A stretch of 41,759 nt of DNA from an uncultured Porphyromonadaceae bacterium (lineage in GTDB: Bacteria > Bacteroidota > Bacteroidia > Bacteroidales > Muribaculaceae), in NCBI GenBank assembly GCA_900546365.1, contig URCF01000017.1:1-41759 (forward strand), given 5' to 3'. This document shows positions 1 to 8,226 of this stretch, piece after piece (position 1 is the first letter of the stretch; each line of letters begins with the position of its first letter). The position numbers were made by a program, and so were the translations under genes. The notes under the pieces are model-generated. The model made no database searches. It saw nothing but the letters and a program-made list of their open reading frames with translations, and was not told the DNA's origin.

Positions 1-495
1 AACCCCGACAAACTGGTATTCACATACCAGGGCGACGGCGACCTCGCAGCCATCGGCACCGCCGAAACCATCCACGCCGCCAACCGTGGCGAGAACATAG
101 CCATCATTTTCATCAACAATGCCATCTACGGCATGACAGGCGGTCAGATGGCGCCCACCACACTCGAAGGTATGGTCACAGCCACCACCCCCTACGGACG
201 CCGGGTGGACCTCAACGGCTATCCCCTCAAGATTTCCAACCTCCTTGCCGAGCTGCCGGGCACTTGCCTCGTGACCCGGCAGGCAGTCCACACTCCCGCC
301 GCCGTGCGCAAGGCCAAAGCTGCCATACGCGCCGCTTTTGAAAACTCCCTCGCCAAGCGCGGCACATCTGTGGTGGAGATTGTCAGCACCTGCTCCAGCG
401 GATGGAAACTATCCCCCGCCAAAGCCAACAAATGGATGGAAGAAAACATGTTCCCGGCCTATCCGCTGGGCGACCTCAAAAACATTGCCAAATGA
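1..495 (+). CDS. 2-oxoacid:ferredoxin oxidoreductase, beta (TPP-binding) subunit, 5' truncated by window edge
   Basis: The reading frame is open from base 1, so only the C-terminal 164 residues are present. The thiamine diphosphate motif is visible: GDGD near residue 17, followed about 27 residues later by NN (IIFINN), and then the family signature MTGGQMAPTT. This subunit binds TPP and a 4Fe-4S cluster and, with the alpha and gamma subunits, oxidatively decarboxylates a 2-oxoacid to an acyl-CoA while reducing ferredoxin in the cytoplasm. The stop codon overlaps the start of the gamma subunit gene (ATGA), showing translational coupling. In Bacteroidota this layout usually belongs to the 2-oxoisovalerate/2-oxoglutarate (Vor/Kor) type, but the substrate cannot be decided from this fragment. 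Confidence 0.9.
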   Translation, partial: NPDKLVFTYQGDGDLAAIGTAETIHAANRGENIAIIFINNAIYGMTGGQMAPTTLEGMVTATTPYGRRVDLNGYPLKISNLLAELPGTCLVTRQAVHTPAAVRKAKAAIRAAFENSLAKRGTSVVEIVSTCSSGWKLSPAKANKWMEENMFPAYPLGDLKNIAK

Positions 496-1031
496 AAGAA
501 GAGATTATCATAGCCGGATTCGGCGGACAGGGTGTACTCTCGATGGGCAAAATCCTTGCCTACGCCGGACTCATGGACAACCTTGAAATCACTTGGATGC
601 CCTCATACGGCCCCGAACAGCGCGGCGGCACTGCAAATGTCACCGTCATCCTCAGCGATGCCAAAATATCATCCCCGGTGCTCGACACTTTCGACACCGC
701 CGTAATCCTCAACCAGCAGAGCCTTGACAAATTTGAAAGCAAGGTGAAGCCCGGCGGCACTCTCATCTACGACTCCTACGGCATCCACCGCACTCCTCAG
801 CGCACCGACATCAATGTGTATCGCGTGGACGCCATGGACGCCACTTTTGAGATGAAAAATGCCAAGACCTACAACATGATTGTGCTCGGCGCACTCCTCA
901 AAATACGCCCCATTGTGTCAGTTGATTCCGTCATGGCCGGACTCAAGAAAGCTCTCCCCGAACGCCACCATCACCTGCTCCCGCTCAACCGCGAGGCCAT
1001 CAACAAAGGGATGGAGCTTGTAAACAGCTGA
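492..1031 (+). CDS. 2-oxoacid:acceptor oxidoreductase, gamma subunit (POR gamma domain)
   Basis: A 179-residue protein whose start ATG overlaps the preceding stop codon by four bases. The N-terminus (KEEIIIAGFGGQGV) is the hallmark glycine-rich loop of the pyruvate/ketoisovalerate oxidoreductase catalytic domain, followed by the MPSYGPEQRGG motif found in the gamma subunits. It is the third component of the ferredoxin-linked 2-oxoacid oxidoreductase and helps position CoA. An in-frame ATG 30 codons upstream would lie inside the beta subunit gene, so the 492 start is preferred. It is the last gene of the operon; a new promoter follows within 30 bases of its stop. Confidence 0.9.
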   Translation: MKEEIIIAGFGGQGVLSMGKILAYAGLMDNLEITWMPSYGPEQRGGTANVTVILSDAKISSPVLDTFDTAVILNQQSLDKFESKVKPGGTLIYDSYGIHRTPQRTDINVYRVDAMDATFEMKNAKTYNMIVLGALLKIRPIVSVDSVMAGLKKALPERHHHLLPLNREAINKGMELVNS

Positions 1032-1034
1032 TGA

Positions 1035-1066
1035 TTTGCATATATCGCCGCGGCGAGCTATCTTTG
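1035..1066 (+). promoter_or_regulatory. Bacteroidota-type promoter for the GH92 pair
   Basis: A -33 box TTTG (1035-1038) and a -7 box TATCTTTG (1059-1066) are separated by 20 bases, matching the published Bacteroides consensus TTTG / TAnnTTTG. Transcription would start near 1073, giving a leader of about 25 bases before the mannosidase ATG at 1098. Confidence 0.72.
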
Positions 1067-1097
1067 CAGATATAATACCATCAATCATTATCTGCTT

Positions 1098-3374
1098 ATG
1101 AGTTTTCGCTATCTTGCCGCTGCGGTTGCCGCCATATTGTGGTGCGGCGCTTCCGCCGCCGAGGCCAACGACGACCCCACCTTATGGGTCAACCCCTTTG
1201 TGGGAACTTCCAACTTCGGCACCACCAATCCCGGCGCCATCCTCCCCAATGGCTTGATGTCGGTGGTACCGTTCAACGTGATGGGGTCCGACACCAACCT
1301 CTACGACAAGGATGCCCGCTGGTGGTCAACGCCCTATGAACACAAGAACAAGTTCTTCACCGGATATGCCCACGGTGCCCTCAGCGGCGTGGGATGTCCC
1401 GATATGGGCTCACTGCTCACTATGGCCACCACAGGCCCCCTCATGGTGGACTACAAGGAGTACGGTTCCCCCTACTCCGATGAGAAAGCATCCCCCGGCT
1501 ACTACACCAACCGACTCACGAAATACAACATCCTCACCGAAGCCACCGCCACAATGCGCTCATCCGTTGAACGCTACACATTCCCCGGCGGCGACGGCAA
1601 CATTCTCATCAATCTCGGCCAGGGCCTGACCAACGAGAGCGGCGCCACTGTGCGCCGGGTGAGCGACACAGAAATCGAAGGCTCCAAACTCTACGGCACT
1701 TTCTGCTACAACCCTCAGAAAGTGTTCCCCGTTTATTTTGTGGCCCGCGTCAGCAAGAAACCCTCCACATGCGGATATTGGAAAATGCAGCCCCTGATGA
1801 CAGGAGTAGAGGCAGAATGGACCGTGGACGATGGCACTTATAAACTCTACACCGAGTACGGACGCGACCTCAGCGGCGACGACATCGGCTACTGGTGGAG
1901 CTACCGCGACCTGAAGCCCGGCGAACAGATCGAAGTGCGCCTCGGAATCTCCTACGTATCCATCGCCAACGCCCGCGAAAACCTTGACAAAGAGCAGCAG
2001 GGCAAAGATTTCGACAAAATACTCGCCGACGCCCGCACCACCTGGCGCAACGACCTCAGCCGGATCTCCGTGGCCGGCGGCTCCGACGAGCAGAAGCAAG
2101 TGTTATACACCGCGCTCTACCACTCCCTCATCCACCCCAACGTGCTCTCCGACATCAACGGACAATACCCTCAGATGGAAGGATTTGAAAACCTCACCGT
2201 GCCCGCCGGACAGCAGCGCTACACCGTGTTTTCAATCTGGGATACCTACCGCAACCTCCATCAGCTCATGACTCTCGTATATCCCGAGCGACAGCTCGAC
2301 ATGGTGCGCTCCATGGTGGATATGTCCAAGGAGTGGGGATGGCTTCCCAAATGGGAACTGTACGGTCGCGAAACATTCACCATGGAGGGCGACCCAGCCA
2401 TCCCGGTGATTGTGGACACCTGGCGCAAAGGGATTCAGGATTTTGACCTCGACGCCGCATATCAGGCCATGAAACGCTCCGCCACCCTCCCCGGCGACAG
2501 CAACCTCATGCGTCCCGACATCGACCCCTACCTGACTCTCCACTATGTGCCGATGGGCATACACGCAGCCGATCTAAGCGGCGACAACTCTGTGTCCCAC
2601 GCTCTTGAATACTACGTGGCCGACAACGCACTCGCATGGCTCGCCGACTTCAAAGGCGACAAAGAGTTTGCCCGCACCCTCGCCGAACGAGCCAAAGGGT
2701 ATCGCCACTACTACTCCAGGGAGAGCGGCACTTTCCGTCCCCTCATGCAGGACGGCTCGTTCCTCTCGCCGTTCAATCCCCGCCAGGGAGAGAACTTCGA
2801 GCCCGTGCCCGGCTTCCACGAAGGCAGTGCATGGAACTACACCTTCTTCGTGCCCCACGATGTGCCCGGCTTGATCAAACTGATGGGCGGCAACAAAAAG
2901 TTTGTCAACAAGCTCCAGATGGTATTTGACGACGGCCTCTACGACCCCGCCAACGAGCCCGACATAGCCTACCCCTACCTCTTCAGCCGCGTCAAGGGCG
3001 AGGAATGGCGCACCCAGAAACAGGTGCGCGACCTCCTCGGCAAGCATTTCACCACCCAACCCGACGGTATCCCCGGCAACGATGACACCGGTACAATGTC
3101 GGCTTGGGCCATCTTCTCCATGATCGGATTCTACCCCGACTGCCCCGGTGAGCCGATGTACACCCTCACCTCCCCGGTGTTCGACTCTGTCACCATCACC
3201 AACCCCTCCGGCACCACCCTGCGGGTGGAGGTGGAGAAAGAGAGCCCCGAATCAATCTACATCAGCAGCATGACCCTCGGCGGCAAGCCGCTGAAAGAGT
3301 ACCGCATCTCCCACGACCAGCTCATCAAGGGAGGCACACTCAAATTCCACCTCACCGACCATCCTGAAAAATAA
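1098..3374 (+). CDS. GH92 family alpha-mannosidase, exported
   Basis: A 758-residue glycoside hydrolase family 92 enzyme, of usual length for the family. A Sec signal peptide (about residues 1-22, ending ASAAEA) sends it to the periplasm or outer membrane. The N-terminal beta-sandwich carries the family opening WVNPFVGTSNFGTTNPGA. The catalytic (alpha/alpha)6 domain holds HEGSAWNYTF (Glu at about 575, the expected general acid) and GNDDTGTMSAW (acidic pair at about 662-663, the motif carrying the general base and calcium ligands). GH92 enzymes are calcium-dependent exo-mannosidases that trim alpha-linked mannose from N-glycans or yeast mannan with inversion. It is followed 15 bases later by a second GH92 gene, so the two are probably co-transcribed. 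Linkage specificity cannot be read from sequence. Confidence 0.93.
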   Translation: MSFRYLAAAVAAILWCGASAAEANDDPTLWVNPFVGTSNFGTTNPGAILPNGLMSVVPFNVMGSDTNLYDKDARWWSTPYEHKNKFFTGYAHGALSGVGCPDMGSLLTMATTGPLMVDYKEYGSPYSDEKASPGYYTNRLTKYNILTEATATMRSSVERYTFPGGDGNILINLGQGLTNESGATVRRVSDTEIEGSKLYGTFCYNPQKVFPVYFVARVSKKPSTCGYWKMQPLMTGVEAEWTVDDGTYKLYTEYGRDLSGDDIGYWWSYRDLKPGEQIEVRLGISYVSIANARENLDKEQQGKDFDKILADARTTWRNDLSRISVAGGSDEQKQVLYTALYHSLIHPNVLSDINGQYPQMEGFENLTVPAGQQRYTVFSIWDTYRNLHQLMTLVYPERQLDMVRSMVDMSKEWGWLPKWELYGRETFTMEGDPAIPVIVDTWRKGIQDFDLDAAYQAMKRSATLPGDSNLMRPDIDPYLTLHYVPMGIHAADLSGDNSVSHALEYYVADNALAWLADFKGDKEFARTLAERAKGYRHYYSRESGTFRPLMQDGSFLSPFNPRQGENFEPVPGFHEGSAWNYTFFVPHDVPGLIKLMGGNKKFVNKLQMVFDDGLYDPANEPDIAYPYLFSRVKGEEWRTQKQVRDLLGKHFTTQPDGIPGNDDTGTMSAWAIFSMIGFYPDCPGEPMYTLTSPVFDSVTITNPSGTTLRVEVEKESPESIYISSMTLGGKPLKEYRISHDQLIKGGTLKFHLTDHPEK

Positions 3375-3389
3375 TCAATACCAATCAAT

Positions 3390-5564
3390 ATGAAAGCAAG
3401 CTATCTGTTGTGGGCCGCGCCTCTGCTTCTGGCCGCCTGCAACCAAAAGACCGAAAACTCCGCTGTGGACTACACCACCTACGTGGACACCCACATCGGC
3501 ACAGGTGGACACGGCCATGTGTTCATGGGTGCCAACGTGCCGTTCGGCATGGTACAGCTCGGCCCCACAAGCGTTCCCGAAAGCTGGGACTGGTGCTCCG
3601 GCTACCATGAAAGCGACTCCACCGTCATCGGATTCTCCCACACCCACCTCGAGGGCACCGGCATCGGCGACCTCTTCGATGTCACAGTCATGCCCGTGGT
3701 AGGCGATGTGATCTACTCCCGTGGCGACTCCGTTCAGGGCAGCGGCCTATGGAGCTACGCCGACCGCTCCAAGGAAATATCAGTGCCCGGCTACTATAGT
3801 GTGCCCCTCACCCGCTACAATGTGCTCGCCGAGCTCACAGCCACCAACCGTGTGGGAATGCACCGCTACACCTTCCCCGCCTCCGACTCCTCCGCCATCG
3901 TGTTCGACCTTGAGAACGGCGGATGCTGGGACGCCGCCACCGCCACCCACCTCGAAGCCGTGGACTCCATCCATATCCAGGGCTACCGCTACTCCAAAGG
4001 GTGGGCCAAGGACCAGCAGGTGTATTTCTACGCCGAACTCTCCAAACCCATGACCTCATGGGAGCTCAAAGGCGACAACAATATGTATGGACGCGCTTCA
4101 TTCTCCACCGATTCCGCCGAGCAGGTGATGATGAAAGTGGCCATCTCCCCCGTATCCATCGACGGTGCTAAGGCCAACATGGCCGCCGAGCTCCCCGGTT
4201 GGGACTTCGAGGCCACCCGTCAGGCCGCCGACAAAGCATGGAACAACGAGCTCAGCCGCGTTAAAATCACCACCAACGACTCCATCGAGCGCACCAAATT
4301 CTACTCCGCACTCTACCGCACCATGATCGTTCCCGCCACTTTCAACGATGTGGACGGATCCTACCGTGGCGCCGACCTGCAGGTGCACAAAGCCAACCCC
4401 GACCAGCCCAACTACACCATCTTCTCCCTCTGGGACACATACCGCGCCGCCATGCCGCTCATCTCCATCATCAACCCCGACCTCTCAGGCAAGCTCGCCT
4501 CCACAATGGTGCGCATAGCCGATGAGCAGGGACGGCTCCCGGTATGGCACCTCTGGGCCAACGAAACCGACTGCATGGTGGGCAACCCCGGCATCATAGC
4601 CGTGGCCGACGCTATCGTCAAGCAGGCCCCCGGCCTTGACCGCGACAAAGCCTACGCCGCGCTCCTCGTCACTGCCGCCGACACCGCCCGCGGCGGTGCC
4701 CTCCGCGCACAATACGGCTTCATCCCCTGCGACAAGATGAACGAAGCCATTGCCTACGACATGGAATATGCCATTGCCGACGCCGCCATCGCACGCGCCG
4801 CCGAAGCCATGGGCGACACCGCCACCATGCGCAAGTTCACCGAGCGCAGCCACTCCTACCGCCAATATTTCGACCCCGTCACACATTTCATCCGCGGACG
4901 CATGACCGACGGCTCTTGGCGCACCCCGTTCTCGCCGTTCAAAACCGAGCACCGCGCCGACGACTATTGCGAGGGCAACGCTTGGCAATACACTTGGCTC
5001 GTGCCACACGATGTGGACGGACTCGTGAAATGTTTCGGCTCCAGGGAAGCCACCGTGGCCAAACTCGACTCCCTCTTCACCGCCAGCTCGCAGCTTGAAG
5101 GTGAAGATGCATCGCCCGACATATCTGGGCTCATCGGGCAGTACGCTCACGGCAACGAACCAAGCCACCACACTCTCTACCTCTACGCCATGCTCGGCCA
5201 ACCCGACAAAACTGCCGAAAAGGTACGCTATGTGTGCCGCAACCTCTACAAAGCCGCACCCGACGGCATGTCGGGCAACGAGGACGCCGGACAGATGTCT
5301 GCATGGTACATCCTCTCATCTCTCGGCTTCTATCAGGTGGAACCCGCTTCCGGACGCTACTGGATAGGCTCTCCGATGTGGGACGAAGCCGAATTTGCCG
5401 TCCCCGGAGGTAAATTCGTAATCAAAACCGTCAACAACTCGCCCGACAACATGTACGTGCGCTCCATCAAGCTCAACGGCAAACCCTACACCCTCCCCTA
5501 CATCATGCACTCCGACATAATGCAGGGCGGCGAGCTAATCCTCGAGATGGGTCCGAAACAATAA
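3390..5564 (+). CDS. GH92 family alpha-mannosidase, lipoprotein
   Basis: A 724-residue GH92 enzyme with a lipoprotein signal: hydrophobic stretch and lipobox LAAC, with Cys17 the predicted lipidated residue, so it is membrane-anchored and perhaps surface-exposed. Family motifs are intact: YVDTHIGTGGHGHVF at the N-terminus, CEGNAWQYTW (Glu about 528, expected general acid) and GNEDAGQMSAW (acidic pair about 631-632). It follows the other GH92 gene by 15 bases and ends at a strong terminator, making a two-gene transcription unit. The two paralogues are clearly diverged, which suggests different mannosidic linkages rather than a recent duplication. No SusC/SusD pair or regulator is adjacent, so this is not a complete polysaccharide utilisation locus. 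Confidence 0.93.
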   Translation: MKASYLLWAAPLLLAACNQKTENSAVDYTTYVDTHIGTGGHGHVFMGANVPFGMVQLGPTSVPESWDWCSGYHESDSTVIGFSHTHLEGTGIGDLFDVTVMPVVGDVIYSRGDSVQGSGLWSYADRSKEISVPGYYSVPLTRYNVLAELTATNRVGMHRYTFPASDSSAIVFDLENGGCWDAATATHLEAVDSIHIQGYRYSKGWAKDQQVYFYAELSKPMTSWELKGDNNMYGRASFSTDSAEQVMMKVAISPVSIDGAKANMAAELPGWDFEATRQAADKAWNNELSRVKITTNDSIERTKFYSALYRTMIVPATFNDVDGSYRGADLQVHKANPDQPNYTIFSLWDTYRAAMPLISIINPDLSGKLASTMVRIADEQGRLPVWHLWANETDCMVGNPGIIAVADAIVKQAPGLDRDKAYAALLVTAADTARGGALRAQYGFIPCDKMNEAIAYDMEYAIADAAIARAAEAMGDTATMRKFTERSHSYRQYFDPVTHFIRGRMTDGSWRTPFSPFKTEHRADDYCEGNAWQYTWLVPHDVDGLVKCFGSREATVAKLDSLFTASSQLEGEDASPDISGLIGQYAHGNEPSHHTLYLYAMLGQPDKTAEKVRYVCRNLYKAAPDGMSGNEDAGQMSAWYILSSLGFYQVEPASGRYWIGSPMWDEAEFAVPGGKFVIKTVNNSPDNMYVRSIKLNGKPYTLPYIMHSDIMQGGELILEMGPKQ

Positions 5565-5589
5565 AAACTTGATTCACATACCCTTTACT

Positions 5590-5623
5590 GACATCCCGGC
5601 CTCCCGCCGGGATGTCTTTTTTT
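5590..5623 (+). terminator. Rho-independent terminator after the GH92 operon
   Basis: A perfect 11-bp GC-rich stem (5590-5600 with 5606-5616), a 5-base loop and a run of seven T residues (5617-5623), 25 bases after the second GH92 stop codon. Confidence 0.92.
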
Positions 5624-5726
5624 ATTAGCTCTACAGAAATTATCAGAATTGCCTCTCCCGGGAACATTCTCAGGCCGGCAGATGTTTAGTGATAAAAACA
5701 TCAACACTATTTCAACTACGTTCATC

Positions 5727-7034
5727 ATGCTTGCCGACATCATCCCCACCCACCAGGTTGCCACTTGGCTCCTTGGATCCATCGACCAACTACTTGACAA
5801 TCTTGGCCTCTCCAAAAGTCACACAATCGAAGAAATAATCTATGTGGCCGTAATTGTGGCCGTGGCATTCTTTGTGTCATGGCTCCTTGGCAAACTGATT
5901 CTTGTGGGCACCCGCAAGCTCGTCAAATGGCACCACACATCTATCGGCGACGACCTCATACAGCAGCATGTCATATCCAAATGCAGCCACATCATCCCGC
6001 CGCTGATTTTCCTCGGCTTGCTGCCGTTCGCTTTTCAGTCGCAATCGCTCATCCTCCATATCCTCGAGGTGCTCGCCACTCTCTACACTATCGTTGTCAC
6101 AGCCTTGGCCATCAACGCTGTGCTCACATTCGTGTGGACCCGCTACGACCGCCACGAGAACACCAAAAATCTGCCGCTCAAAGGTATTCTCAACGTGGCC
6201 AAAGGGGTGGTATGGATTATTGTGACCATTGTGGGGCTGTCGGTGATTTTCGACAAATCACCTGCCACCCTGCTCGCCGGCATAGGCGTGTTCGCCACCG
6301 CCCTGATGCTGGTGTTCAAGGACAGCATCCTCGGGTTTGTGGCAGGCATTCAGATGTCGCAGAACGACATGCTCCGTGTGGGCGACTGGATTGTGGTGCC
6401 TTCCACCATTGCCAACGGTATCTGTATCGATGTATCGCTCACCGCTGTAAAGGTGCAGAACTGGGACAACACCATCGTCACACTGCCGCCCTACACCCTT
6501 GTGTCCACCTCTTTCCAGAACTGGCGCGGCATGAGCGACAGCGGCTACCGCCTCATCTCACGCTCCATGCTCGTGGATGTGGACAGCGTGCACCCCACCA
6601 CTCCACAGCTGCTTGAAAGCGTCAGCAAGCTCCCTGGCATGGAGGAGTTCATCACCAGAGTGCAAACCAAAGGAATGTTCTACGACCCCGCTCTTGCCTG
6701 CGTCAACGGCACCATCGACACCAACCTCGGACTGCTCCGCGCCTATATGTGCCACTATCTGCTCCACCATCCGCTCATCGGCACCGACCAGCAGATTCTC
6801 GTCAGGGTAATGGAGCCGGGAGCTTACGGCATACCGTTGCAGATCTACTGCTACACCACCACCGCATGGACCGCCTATGAAGCCGTGCAGAGCGAGATTT
6901 TCGAGCATCTTGCCGCTGTGGCTCCGCTGTTCGACATCACCATGTACTGCAGCCCCGCCGGCACCGACATCAACGATATGACCAAGGCCATTGCCGCTCC
7001 CGCCACTGCCCCAGCCCCAGCCCCCACGCGATAA
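5727..7034 (+). CDS. Mechanosensitive ion channel of the YbdG (MscS superfamily) type
   Basis: About 435 residues from the ATG at 5727; an ATG at 5682 and a TTG at 5649 are possible but would add an AT-rich, non-coding-looking stretch. Several N-terminal membrane helices precede the MscS pore and beta domain: a glycine/alanine-rich pore helix (LLAGIGVFATALMLVFKDS), then VGDWIVVP, VKVQNWDNT and SFQNWRGM. The pore-to-beta segment and the C-terminal stretch (LRAYMCHYLL ... PGAYGIPLQIYCY) closely follow the pattern of E. coli YbdG rather than classical MscS. Such inner-membrane channels open under membrane tension and protect against mild osmotic downshock. The C-terminus ends in an Ala/Pro-rich tail. 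It is a single-gene unit between two terminators. Confidence 0.9.
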   Translation: MLADIIPTHQVATWLLGSIDQLLDNLGLSKSHTIEEIIYVAVIVAVAFFVSWLLGKLILVGTRKLVKWHHTSIGDDLIQQHVISKCSHIIPPLIFLGLLPFAFQSQSLILHILEVLATLYTIVVTALAINAVLTFVWTRYDRHENTKNLPLKGILNVAKGVVWIIVTIVGLSVIFDKSPATLLAGIGVFATALMLVFKDSILGFVAGIQMSQNDMLRVGDWIVVPSTIANGICIDVSLTAVKVQNWDNTIVTLPPYTLVSTSFQNWRGMSDSGYRLISRSMLVDVDSVHPTTPQLLESVSKLPGMEEFITRVQTKGMFYDPALACVNGTIDTNLGLLRAYMCHYLLHHPLIGTDQQILVRVMEPGAYGIPLQIYCYTTTAWTAYEAVQSEIFEHLAAVAPLFDITMYCSPAGTDINDMTKAIAAPATAPAPAPTR

Positions 7035-7057
7035 CACATATCACATACAAATACATT

Positions 7058-7102
7058 GTGCGTCACCAAGTTGAATATCAACAAGGTGACGCACCTATTT
7101 TT
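7058..7102 (+). terminator. Terminator after the mechanosensitive channel gene
   Basis: A long hairpin: 10-bp outer stem (7058-7067 with 7085-7094), an AA/AA internal loop, a 5-bp inner stem and a 3-base loop, followed by a T-rich tail (TATTTTT). It lies between convergent genes and mainly serves the plus strand. Confidence 0.8.
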
Positions 7103-7116
7103 CCCTGTCTTAGGAA

Positions 7117-8109
7117 CTATGAAGGATTGGATTTTGAGTTCGCATTGCCTGTACGTGAACGATTGAGGGATGAATGATTGGCATAGTCAGTGAGAATCAT
7201 ACCGAGGATAATCATCACAATCGCCACTCCTTCAATCCACTGAAACCGCGCTTCACCCAGCAGCACAACGATGATGGTTGTGGCCACCGGCATGAAATAT
7301 TGATATATGGCCACAAGCTCGCTGCCAATCAGCTTGATGGCCGGATTGATGAGCAGGTAGGCCAGAAACGACGGGCCAGCCATGAGGAAGATGGTCCAGA
7401 ACCAAGGCATGAACTCCGCCTGTGTGTGCAGGATGGGAGCTGATGTCATACCCCACGGGCAGATGAACAAGCAAGGGATACTTGCGCCGAGAAACACCCA
7501 TTTGAGCATCGGAACAGGCTTGTATTTATGCGTGGGCTTCTCCAGAATCAGCAGATAGAGCATATAGGCCAGTCCGCACAGAATGGCAATGAGGTCGCCC
7601 AGCAGAGGATCGGGCGCGTGCCTGGTTTGCTGACCGCCCGCTATCACTATCACAGCTCCTGCGAAAGCTATCAGAATACCCGCCACCTCAAGCCATGAAG
7701 GACGCCGGTGTTTGAAAATCATCTGATAAATCAAGACATAGACCGGTGGCAGCGTCATGATTATTGACACATCAATCGGATTGCCATACTTGAGGGCGAA
7801 GTTGAGCAGGTAAATGAACAGGAACACCGTTATGCCGCCACCCAGGAACACACGCCAGAAATCGGATTTTTCCAAAGGATCGCGCTTGACAAACAACGAT
7901 GCCACCCAAAAAAGAAGGCATCCGCCCACAATGCGGACGATGGTTACACCATCCACATTCATCCACCGGGGGATAAGCAGTTTCACCACAGGTATGTTCG
8001 CGGCGAAAAGCAGGATGGCAACGAGAGTGTAAGCATTTCCCAACAGCATGGAGCGCACGCCTGAGGAACGGTCGGTAACAGGATTGTTTTTATTATTGTT
8101 TTTATTCAT
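7117..8109 (-). CDS. EamA/DMT superfamily transporter
   Basis: A 330-residue integral membrane protein with about ten hydrophobic segments arranged as two EamA repeats (roughly residues 25-165 and 175-315). The conserved spots typical of drug/metabolite transporters are visible, such as a Pro-rich loop LPPVYVLIYQMIF and the repeat-2 end GVAIVMIILGMILT. It presumably exports a small metabolite or amino acid across the inner membrane; the substrate is not predictable. The N-terminus is rich in Lys/Asn (cytoplasmic) and the C-terminus is a Ser/Asn-rich tail. It stands alone on the minus strand, convergent with the channel gene and divergent from the dehydrogenase gene at 8227. Confidence 0.88.
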   Translation of the reverse strand: MNKNNNKNNPVTDRSSGVRSMLLGNAYTLVAILLFAANIPVVKLLIPRWMNVDGVTIVRIVGGCLLFWVASLFVKRDPLEKSDFWRVFLGGGITVFLFIYLLNFALKYGNPIDVSIIMTLPPVYVLIYQMIFKHRRPSWLEVAGILIAFAGAVIVIAGGQQTRHAPDPLLGDLIAILCGLAYMLYLLILEKPTHKYKPVPMLKWVFLGASIPCLFICPWGMTSAPILHTQAEFMPWFWTIFLMAGPSFLAYLLINPAIKLIGSELVAIYQYFMPVATTIIVVLLGEARFQWIEGVAIVMIILGMILTDYANHSSLNRSRTGNANSKSNPS

Positions 8110-8226
8110 GGTGATATAACATCATTCGTTGAGCAATTGTTACTTTTCGTACAATAATGGAGTCCCGGGAGGGGGAAACCAAAAAGGGTGTGCAAATGTT
8201 AGAATTACAAATACATACCTTTTTCT

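Noticed and set aside
8110..8226. Promoter box TACCTTTT (8216-8223) before the dehydrogenase gene
   Set aside because: It would place the transcription start at or inside the start codon at 8227 and lacks the final G of the consensus.
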